Assembly (NCBI GenBank): GCA_965219925.1
Contig: OZ244795.1
Coordinates: 2,356,001 to 2,420,000, forward strand
Source: Bin87 sp965219925
GTDB taxonomy: Bacteria > Chloroflexota > Dehalococcoidia > Lucifugimonadales > UBA3495
Direction: 5' to 3'
Length of the DNA stretch: 64,000 nt
Shown: piece after piece, positions 36,824 to 44,094 of the stretch
How positions within the stretch are numbered: the stretch's first letter is position 1
Layout: each line of letters starts with the position of its first letter
Notes under the pieces: model-generated
What the model saw: the letters and a program-made list of their open reading frames with translations, nothing else
The model's database searches: none
What the model was told of the DNA's origin: nothing
Position numbers and translations under genes: made by a program

Positions 36824-37759
36824 TCAGACTAGTGAAAGCGTGGCAGAAGGGAATAGCTCTTCTGCGCTCACCTTCTCCGGGATCACACCCTGCTCCACGT
36901 TGAAACCGACGAATGCTTCCAGGGTGATGCGCGAACTCTCGAAGCCGTATGGAACGGGATCATCCCCCACCACATCGCCCATCTTCAGCAGCGCCCGGTC
37001 TGCCGGACTCGAAGCACCCCCGGATCGAAGGCGCTGGATGTACGGCGCCTTGGCGGTCTTGAACACTTGAAACAGCTCGTGCGCCAGGTCGGGATTCGAC
37101 TGCAGCGCGTCATCCTTCACCACCAGCATGTGACTGATGGGGTAGATGCCGGTCTTCCGGTGCCAGGCCGCGTCGGCTTCGTCCGGTTCCTGAAACAGCG
37201 GCAAAACGTCCGGCGAATCCACCGGTCCCGCCCCGATTGCGGCGTCGATTTCTCCCGCCAGGAGCATTTCGCCCAGGTTGTCGTTGCTCGACGACACCAC
37301 GTTCGACGGCCTAACGTACTCCGCCACGTGCTCGTCTCCCGACAGCACCCACGTCACCGCGTCCAGGTCAACGCCGTACTCGGTCTGCAGGATGCCTCGG
37401 GTCCACACGCCCGGCGTCAGCGTATAGCTGCGCACTCCCACCTTCCGTCCCTCCAGGTCCCTGGGGGACTCGATGCCACTGCGCCGGTTATACACCAGCC
37501 CACCGTGATAGAAGGCCCGGGTCAGAAAGACCGGGATGCCGGTGAAAGGCTTGCCGTGGGAACGGGCACAAATGTAGGTCGAAAGGGCCATTTCCGCAAC
37601 GTCAAATTCCAGGCCGCGCACCATGCGGCGGAAGATGCTGGTCACCGGCGACACCTCGATATGTTCCATGTCGAACATGCCGGATGTGACGGTACCGTCC
37701 TTCAACGGAGTCGTGTGGCCGTAGTTGCCTATGGCCGTTTGCAATACCAGTTCTGCCAT
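36824..37759 (-). CDS. 4,5-dihydroxyphthalate decarboxylase-like protein
   Basis: The 311 residues resemble 4,5-dihydroxyphthalate decarboxylase, which has a periplasmic-binding-protein fold but acts in the cytoplasm. Visible are the N-terminal LQTAIGNYGHTTPLKDGTV, FDVAEMALSTYICARSHGKPFTGIPVF, GVRSYTLTPGVWTRGILQ and a C-terminal YGFESSRITLEAFVGFNVEQG. No signal peptide is present, which fits an enzyme rather than a transport-binding protein. The neighbouring LLM and monooxygenase-like genes suggest an aromatic degradation set, as an inference. Confidence 0.8.
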   Translation of the reverse strand: MAELVLQTAIGNYGHTTPLKDGTVTSGMFDMEHIEVSPVTSIFRRMVRGLEFDVAEMALSTYICARSHGKPFTGIPVFLTRAFYHGGLVYNRRSGIESPRDLEGRKVGVRSYTLTPGVWTRGILQTEYGVDLDAVTWVLSGDEHVAEYVRPSNVVSSSNDNLGEMLLAGEIDAAIGAGPVDSPDVLPLFQEPDEADAAWHRKTGIYPISHMLVVKDDALQSNPDLAHELFQVFKTAKAPYIQRLRSGGASSPADRALLKMGDVVGDDPVPYGFESSRITLEAFVGFNVEQGVIPEKVSAEELFPSATLSLV

Positions 37760-38022
37760 CTTTGCTGCCTCCTGCTGGCGCGGCCCGGCTGATTCCCAAA
37801 GCAGTTACCCACAGCCGGCGTTCGTCTCCCGGAGATCGCAGGTCATTACAGGTTGTCTGGAAAAAGCCCTTCGGAGCTATTGTACCGGATTCGTGGGCCA
37901 CCCGCTGTTGAGCGTCCGGAAGGGTTCACGGTACGTGTTTCCTGGTAATTGATTGGCGCCGTATCTGCCTGATTATCCGGGCCTGACACACCTTCGCCAT
38001 GTGGGTCAACGCATCAGAATGG
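37760..38022. other. Intergenic region before the 38-kb repeat element
   Basis: No gene or clear signal is seen here. It is the divergent spacer between the decarboxylase-like gene and the CoA-transferase gene, interrupted on its right by the inverted-repeat element. Confidence 0.35.
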
Positions 38023-38223
38023 CTCACGCGTACCCACTTTGCCAAACCAAACCAGCCTGCTGTCATTGCGAAGGGCGCCCACCCCCACCTGTCATTGCGA
38101 GGAGCGCAGCGTGGCAATCTCGTCGCCGTAGCAATGGTGGTTTGCCGACGTGTGTTCAACCTCAACGAGATTGCCACGTCGCTGCGCTCCTCGCAATGAC
38201 AGATTAAAGCGGTTACGCGTGAG
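38023..38223. repeat. CTCACGCGTACCC-ended inverted-repeat element
   Basis: A 201-bp copy ending CTCACGCGTACCCACTTT and AAAGCGGTTACGCGTGAG around the TGTCATTGCGA core. The flanking 10-mers ATCAGAATGG and CCCAAAACGG agree at six positions, so the target duplication is decayed or absent. Confidence 0.8.
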
Positions 38224-38516
38224 CCCAAAACGGATGCAGACAGCCGGGCCAGGGCTCCAAATTCGGCGCTCTGCCGCATCGCTCTGCTGCCACCCGGCCC
38301 GATCCGGTGTCAACCGGTTCAAATTGATTACGCGCATGGGTTCCTGTACCATTTGGCCGACAAGACCGGCAACAGCGTCAACCACCTGACCAACACGAGC
38401 CTCGCTGTGCGCCCATGCCCAGATCATCCCGTGTCTTGATTGACGTTCAAGGGCGCCGGGGCGCATACCGCCTCCGGCGCGCCGCCGAACCGCAATAAAT
38501 AAGGAGCAATTCCCCA

Positions 38517-39929
38517 GTGAGTGACTCAGTTCTATCCACGCTTCTATCTATTCCGGGTTTGGACCCGCAACGCGCCGCTGAAGTCCAGTTCTCGGGAGGC
38601 GTCGACCCCATCCTGCCAACTCCCTTCCGAATCGGAGAGACCGCCGCGGCCAGCCTGGCTGCTGTCGGCCTTGCCGTTTCCGATCTATGGGAACTTCGCA
38701 CCGGACGCCGCCAGGACGTCAAAGTGGACGCTCGCCAGGCCACGGCGTCCCTGCGCAGCAGCCAGTATCTGGCGATGGATGGAGCGTCGGTGGCCCGCGA
38801 ACGCCCTTCGGTGATGGGTGTATATCCGGCCAAAAACGGCCGCTGGAACTATCTCCACTGTAATTTCCCCAACCATCGCGCGGCAGCGTTGGGCGTCCTC
38901 GGCGTCGAAGAAGACCGCGACGCCGTTACGCGAGCGGTGGCAGGTTGGGATGCCCTGGAACTCGAGGAAGCCATCATCGCCGCCAATGGCGCCGGCGGCA
39001 TGGTTCGCTCCATGGCCGAGTGGGCCCAACATCCCCAGGCCGAGGCCATCGCCACTTTGCCGCTCCTTGAGATCGAAAAGATCGGCGACTGTCCGCCCCA
39101 ACCCCTGCCCGACGGCTCCCGGCCTCTGTCCGGCATCCGAGTGCTGGACCTCACTCGCGTTTTGGCTGGGCCAACCTGCGCCCGCACCCTGGCCGAACAC
39201 GGTGCCGACGTGATGAAGGTTGCCGCCAGCCATCTGCCCAGCAACACGACCCAGGAATTCGACACCGGCCACGGCAAGCTCTCTACTTTCCTCGACCTGC
39301 GGGAACAACAGGACGTGGAGACTCTGCGGGGGCTGGCCAGGGAAGCCGACGTTTTCTCCCAGGGATACCGCCCCGGCACTCTCGCCCAACGCGGTCTTTC
39401 ACCCCAGGATCTGGCGGAACTGCGGCCGGGCATCGTCTATGTATCATTGTCCGCGTTTGGCCGGGTGGGGCCGTGGGCCTCCCGTCGCGGATTCGATACC
39501 GTGGTGCAAACTGTCAGCGGCATTACCGACCGGCAGGGCGAGTTGTTCCCCGGCGGCGCGCCAGGGCCCCAGTTCTATCCGGTGTCGGCCATCGACTATC
39601 TCACCGGCTACCTCATGGCTTTTGGCGCTCTCGTAGCGTTGAGCCGACGCGTCCGCGAAGGGGGCAGCTGGCTGGTTCGCATTTCCCTGGCGCAGACGGG
39701 GCGTTGGCTGGTTGATAAGGGTCAGGTGCCGGAATCAGAGCTGCAGGACGTGCCGAAGGAATTTACTCCCGATGAAATCAAGCGTTGGTCCACCGCCAGC
39801 GATGCCCCGGGAGGTCGTCTGCGCCACCTGGCGCCGGTGTTGCAGCTCTCCGAGACCCAACCCTACTGGGCCCGGCCCTCGGTTCCGCTGGGTTACCACG
39901 ACCCGGTGTGGCCCGAGAGGTCGGCGTAG
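38517..39929 (+). CDS. CaiB/BaiF (family III) CoA-transferase
   Basis: Family III CoA-transferases move CoA between carboxylic acids. The 470 residues contain the typical second-half start PLSGIRVLDLTRVLAGPTCARTLAEHGADVMKV, then LSTFLDLREQQDVETLRGLAREADVF and QGYRPGTLAQRGLS. The Asp usually placed near the second-domain start is not in a clear match, so the catalytic residue cannot be confirmed. The start is GTG at 38517 with AAGGAG upstream. It precedes the NHL gene by 95 bp. Confidence 0.9.
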   Translation: MSDSVLSTLLSIPGLDPQRAAEVQFSGGVDPILPTPFRIGETAAASLAAVGLAVSDLWELRTGRRQDVKVDARQATASLRSSQYLAMDGASVARERPSVMGVYPAKNGRWNYLHCNFPNHRAAALGVLGVEEDRDAVTRAVAGWDALELEEAIIAANGAGGMVRSMAEWAQHPQAEAIATLPLLEIEKIGDCPPQPLPDGSRPLSGIRVLDLTRVLAGPTCARTLAEHGADVMKVAASHLPSNTTQEFDTGHGKLSTFLDLREQQDVETLRGLAREADVFSQGYRPGTLAQRGLSPQDLAELRPGIVYVSLSAFGRVGPWASRRGFDTVVQTVSGITDRQGELFPGGAPGPQFYPVSAIDYLTGYLMAFGALVALSRRVREGGSWLVRISLAQTGRWLVDKGQVPESELQDVPKEFTPDEIKRWSTASDAPGGRLRHLAPVLQLSETQPYWARPSVPLGYHDPVWPERSA

Positions 39930-40024
39930 ACCGGCGCCATCGGCGCCGGCTTGACTACCTCCGCCCGCAATTCGCTCCGCCATGGCGCCGGTGAATTTGG
40001 TTCCATCACAGGGAGATTAACCTT

Positions 40025-40861
40025 ATGTCAATAATCATCGGTATGGGAGACTACGTTTACGAATACCGGCCGGAATGGGCCAAGCTGCCTGCCGGCTCTG
40101 ATTTCCAAGGCGCCAGCGGTGTGGCCGTTGATTCCGATGATCGCGTCTACGTCTTTCAGAGGCAGGGGCCGCCGGTGCTGGTATTCGACCGGGACGGCAA
40201 TTTGCTCTCCTCCTGGCCCAGGCGGGAGGGTGTGCCCGCCGACGCTCACCATATTCACATCGGCCCTGATGACGCCGTTTACCTCGTGGACCGCGATGCC
40301 CACCAGGTGTTGAAATACTCCACTGATGGCGAGCTGGTGGGATCCTTGGGCACCCGCGATCAGGCATCTCTCCAGGCTCCCTTCAATCACCCGGCGGACA
40401 TCTGCGTCGCTCCCTCCGGTGAGCTGTTTGTGGCCGACGGATACGGCAATTCCAGTGTGCACCGGTTCGCCGCCGACGGTTCTCATATTGCGTCCTTCGG
40501 CAGCCCCGGCCGGGGGCCCGGTGAGTTTCTGGTGCCTCATAGCGTTCGGGTGTCCAACGACGGCAGGGTTTACGTTGCCGACCGGGAAAACAACCGGGTG
40601 CAGGTCTTCACCGTCGACGGGGAATTTCTGGACCAGTGGACCGACTTCAAGTGCCCCATGGGAGTGCACATCGATGCCCAGCAGACCGTGTACGTAACGG
40701 ATCAAATTCCGCGCATCAGCATCCTGAACCTGGACGGCGAGCTCCTGGCCCGCGGCAGAACCTTTGAGCACGCCCACCAGGTTTACACCGACTCCAGGGG
40801 AGATATCTACGGCGTGGACGTGGGCAATCAACGCGTGCAGAAGCTCGTCCGCAGGACATGA
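40025..40861 (+). CDS. NHL-repeat beta-propeller protein
   Basis: A 278-residue protein built of about five to six NHL-type blades. Each contains a version of 'GVAVDSDDRVYV', 'DICVAPSGELFVADGYGNSSVHRFAADG' or 'SVRVSNDGRVYVADRENNRVQVFTVDGEF'. Similar proteins are annotated as peptidyl-alpha-hydroxyglycine lyase-like, but no signal peptide or metal-site set is certain here, so I leave the function open. The gene follows the CoA-transferase on the same strand. Confidence 0.85.
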   Translation: MSIIIGMGDYVYEYRPEWAKLPAGSDFQGASGVAVDSDDRVYVFQRQGPPVLVFDRDGNLLSSWPRREGVPADAHHIHIGPDDAVYLVDRDAHQVLKYSTDGELVGSLGTRDQASLQAPFNHPADICVAPSGELFVADGYGNSSVHRFAADGSHIASFGSPGRGPGEFLVPHSVRVSNDGRVYVADRENNRVQVFTVDGEFLDQWTDFKCPMGVHIDAQQTVYVTDQIPRISILNLDGELLARGRTFEHAHQVYTDSRGDIYGVDVGNQRVQKLVRRT

Positions 40862-40934
40862 CCGCCCGCAACCCCTGACGCCGTCTATCGTGCCCGGCCA
40901 ATCTCAGACCAGCGCTCCGCGTCCGCCGCCTCCC

Positions 40935-41077
40935 AGGGTCTTTCGGTTGTCATTGCGAGGAGCGCAGCGACGTGGCAATCTCGTTGAGGTTGAACACACG
41001 TTGGCAAATCACCATTGCTACGGCGACGAGATTGCCACGCTGCGCTCGCAATGACATGAGGAAAACCGAAAGGCCCT
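40935..41077. repeat. CAGGGTC-ended inverted-repeat element with target duplication
   Basis: The ends CAGGGTCTTTCGGTT and AAAACCGAAAGGCCCTG surround the shared TGTCATTGCGAG core. CGCCGCCTCC lies directly outside both ends, a 10-bp duplication, and the identity extends to CGCCGCCTCCC. The same arms occur at 5326 and 51250. Confidence 0.8.
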
Positions 41078-41095
41078 GCGCCGCCTCCCAGGGTG

Positions 41096-41280
41096 TGTTG
41101 ACAAGTACCGTCATTCCCGCACCTCAACCGTCGTTCCCGCGAAAGCGGGAATCCAGTGGCCGAAGTCGTTAATCACGGTTCTGATTCTTTCATCATACCC
41201 TCGCTGGACTCCTGCCCCGTATCAAGTACGGGGTGTCGTTCTTTCGCAGGAGTGACGGGGTGGTTTGCTAATCGTCAACA
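41096..41280. repeat. TGTTGACA-ended inverted-repeat element
   Basis: A 185-bp copy ending TGTTGACAAGTACC and TAATCGTCAACA. It is nearly identical, in the opposite orientation, to the element at 55121. Inside are TTCCCGCGAAAGCGGGAATCC and CCCCGTATCAAGTACGGGG. It sits 11 bp from the next element. Confidence 0.8.
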
Positions 41281-41291
41281 AGCTCTAGATG

Positions 41292-41495
41292 CTCCCGCGT
41301 ACCCACTTTGCCAAACCAAACTGGCCTGCTGTCATTGCGAGGAGCGCAGCCGCTCATGGTGAGCCTGTCGAACCACGTGGCAATCTCGTTGAGGTTGAAC
41401 ACACGTTGGCAAATCACCATTGCTACGGCGACGAGATTGCCACCCCCGTATCAAGTACGGGGTCGCAATGACAGATTAAAGTGGGTACGCGTGAG
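41292..41495. repeat. CTCACGCGTACCC-type element beside a TGTTGACA element
   Basis: A 204-bp copy with ends CTCCCGCGTACCCACTTTG and AAAGTGGGTACGCGTGAG around the core hairpin. Only 11 bp separate it from the preceding TGTTGACA element. The same pair with the same spacing recurs at 54900/55121. No target duplication is seen here. Confidence 0.8.
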
Positions 41496-41658
41496 CACCA
41501 TGAGTGAGTGTCAAGGGACTTCGGAAAGATCCTGCCATCGGCTGGGCTGACCTTCCGGCCAGGCCATGGGCGAGAGCCGTTAGCGCCCCGACGGATCAAT
41601 CGGGCAGCGCCATGCCTCATGATGCCACGGGCGGAAGCGCCGTCTGCCGCCCGATAAA

Positions 41659-41946
41659 TTACTCCGTCGGAACGCGGGCGTTGTATATCCTGCCGTACAG
41701 TACGAATCCAACAATGGCTATCACGGCCAGGACGATGCACACCAAGTCAACCGCCGTAACCACCACCAACCGTAGGTCGAAACCGTCGCCCGGCTCCATA
41801 CCGGCCAACCTAAATCCGAGCGATGCGATCACTCGGATAACCACCAGGCTCATCAATACGCCGACTATCCTCCATCTCCCAATCGCCAGCATTTCTTTCA
41901 TGCCGCGCCGGGCGGCACGTTGGGGTTGACCATCTCTACTGATCAC
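41659..41946 (-). CDS. Small two-helix membrane protein
   Basis: About 95 residues with two hydrophobic segments (IVGVLMSLVVIRVIASLGF and VVVTAVDLVCIVLAVIAIV), so an inner-membrane protein. The GTG start at 41946 overlaps the stop of the Rieske gene, and an internal ATG at 41901 is possible. The overlap suggests translational coupling with the Rieske protein, to which it might provide a membrane partner. No family recognised. Confidence 0.6.
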   Translation of the reverse strand: MISRDGQPQRAARRGMKEMLAIGRWRIVGVLMSLVVIRVIASLGFRLAGMEPGDGFDLRLVVVTAVDLVCIVLAVIAIVGFVLYGRIYNARVPTE

Positions 41947-43684
41947 GGAATATCTCTTCGCCGCGATGCAGGCGCAGGGCAATCTGGTAGGTTTGACCAA
42001 CCGCCCGGGGCGTGGGAGCGTGGGCTGCCAGAAACCGCGCCATCCCGATCAGCACGTGCCGCCCCGATTCGGCGCCCCGCCGGCTCCGGTACTGGTTGAA
42101 TCCGGCGTCCACGATCTGGAAAGAGTGGAACCCGGCATCCTCCATCAGCATCCCGCGCCCGAGTTCAGCCACCAGCGCGTCCGGGTCGCCCGAGCCGGTG
42201 ATGTACTGCGACACCAGATGCGACACTTCCTCCACCTGCTGCCGAACATCCATGCGCTCCCGAATCTCGGTCAGCGCTTGCGCCCCGTCCACCGGTTCAA
42301 CGCCCGTTTCAGGGATGCGTTGCGGCGGCATATTGAGGAACCGGTCAAGGTACACGCTCATTGCCACATCGAAGACCCCTCGCACCAGCTCCGGAGAGGG
42401 AGCGCGTTTCAGCGCCTGGTGCAGCGCGTTGGCTGCGGTCAATGTGTTGTGAACCGTGTCCCAGTCGTTGAACTCGTTGGACACGTGAAAGTGTGCCATC
42501 CTCAGGAACGCGGCGTAGGCCACGGCTGAGCCGAGGTCCTCCGCAGTCGCACCGGATTTTATCGCTTCCTTGATCGCCACCATGATATCCGCCGGCGAGT
42601 CGCCCAACATCTCAGTGGCCAGTGCGTCAGCCCCGTTCCAGCTCGCAAGCTTGTCGCGGCCCTGCTGATACAGTTCGGGCAATTCTTCCCGGGCCTGCCA
42701 CACCAAGGATGCCAGGTCGATGGGATGGCGCCAGGAACTCAGCTCCTGACTCCGCCGGGCGCTGGCCATCCCGTGTACCAGGCTGGTCAACACCTGGCTG
42801 GCATGTTCCCAGCCAATGTGATCAAGCAGCTCGAAAGCCTTGTTGGCGAAGTCCACCACATGGCCGGCGTCCAGATAAATGTGATCGGTGGCCGCGGCAA
42901 AGACCATGTCTGCTACGTCCTTCGGCGAAAATCCCAACTGGATAGCAGTCCGCAAACAGCGCTCGGCTGCGTCTTCATCTCGCACGTCGATAAACCCGCG
43001 GAACCATTGCTTGAAGACGGCCGGGCGAGTTTCCCCGGTCGGCAACGGGTCTACCACGAAGCGGGGCGGCCGGCCCGCGCACTCCCGGGCTACGTGCAAC
43101 AATCCTTGGTACATGGCCACCGGGCGGTCGTTCTCCGCGAGGTGCGGCAGGATATTGGCCGTCGCCGTGAGAATGGTCATGGCCGGACCCCACCCGGCAG
43201 CGGTGTAGGTCGTCCCAAACTCAGCGCCGATTCGCAATGCTTCTCGATATCCGGCGCCGGCGGAGTGAAGCCCCAGCACCGATTTTGCGGTCACCAAGCG
43301 TATATTGTGCTCCAGCCCATCCTGCAGCCGGCCTGACCAATGCTGTATCTCATTTCGCTGGGCGGGTTGTGGGTCCACCCAAACTTGCTCATCGACTACG
43401 GTCACGGGGAAACTGCGAACGTCATCGGCGAACGGGTTGAACGTCCCGCCGCTGGACAGGTCGAACCTGGCATGATGCCAGTGGCAGGTCAGAATGCCGT
43501 CCCTCACGCTGCCACGGTCCAGCGGAAACCCCATGTGCGGACATCGATTGTCCACCGCGTAAACCTGCCCGTCGTGGTAGATTACCGCAATCGTGTGCCC
43601 ACCGCCGGTTACCACCCGGCATCCCGCCGTTTGCAACTCTGCTACGGTGCCGGCCATTATTTGCCCTGCGAGACTGGTGGTCAT
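41936..43684 (-). CDS. Rieske [2Fe-2S] protein fused to a large helical domain
   Basis: Residues ~10-110 form a Rieske domain with cluster ligands CPH (near 48-50) and CHWH (near 67-70), the soluble ferredoxin type. The other ~470 residues are helical and mostly unrecognised, with repeated segments such as GFSPKDVADMVFAAATDHIYLDAGHVV and GATAEDLGSAVAYAAFLRMAHFHV. Their spaced His residues could bind metal. No signal peptide is visible. The domain order differs from aromatic-ring oxygenases, so I would not call it one. A two-helix membrane protein gene overlaps its end. Confidence 0.85.
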   Translation of the reverse strand: MTTSLAGQIMAGTVAELQTAGCRVVTGGGHTIAVIYHDGQVYAVDNRCPHMGFPLDRGSVRDGILTCHWHHARFDLSSGGTFNPFADDVRSFPVTVVDEQVWVDPQPAQRNEIQHWSGRLQDGLEHNIRLVTAKSVLGLHSAGAGYREALRIGAEFGTTYTAAGWGPAMTILTATANILPHLAENDRPVAMYQGLLHVARECAGRPPRFVVDPLPTGETRPAVFKQWFRGFIDVRDEDAAERCLRTAIQLGFSPKDVADMVFAAATDHIYLDAGHVVDFANKAFELLDHIGWEHASQVLTSLVHGMASARRSQELSSWRHPIDLASLVWQAREELPELYQQGRDKLASWNGADALATEMLGDSPADIMVAIKEAIKSGATAEDLGSAVAYAAFLRMAHFHVSNEFNDWDTVHNTLTAANALHQALKRAPSPELVRGVFDVAMSVYLDRFLNMPPQRIPETGVEPVDGAQALTEIRERMDVRQQVEEVSHLVSQYITGSGDPDALVAELGRGMLMEDAGFHSFQIVDAGFNQYRSRRGAESGRHVLIGMARFLAAHAPTPRAVGQTYQIALRLHRGEEIFRDQ

Positions 43685-43739
43685 AATGTCGCCCTCCCGG
43701 TGTTATTAAAAGATACCCGTGGATTTAGGTCCCCTACAT

Positions 43740-43912
43740 GTAACTGTTCAGATTTGATGGGACTCCCATTTGGGAATGCATCATACCTGCGGAAGCAGGA
43801 ATCAAGAAAGGCAACGCATTGGTCAACTTGAACGGGGCAAAGGTTCCTGGATGCCGGTTTTCGCCGGTATGACGGGTTCGGAGTTGCGATGGCACCACAA
43901 CTCTGAACCGTT
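43740..43912. repeat. GTAACTGTTCAG-ended element with 9-bp target duplication
   Basis: Ends GTAACTGTTCAGA and TCTGAACCGTT are inverted repeats. CCCCTACAT flanks both ends (43731-43739 and 43913-43921), a perfect 9-bp duplication. The interior has a hairpin around GCCGGTTTTCGCCGG. It lies between the Rieske gene and the metallopeptidase gene. Confidence 0.75.
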
Positions 43913-44094
43913 CCCCTACATTCTCGCAATGCCGGTAATAATGGGTCTATGCTAGAATGCCGACTGCGGATATCCTAATCTCTCCGCCCAAAGCGCGGTG
44001 GGACGGACGCCAATGACCTGTTGCCACGGCATCGGCTTTTATAGCCTCGCCGCCTGGTCCAATCATACTCTCAATCGCAGCCTAGAGGTATTCC

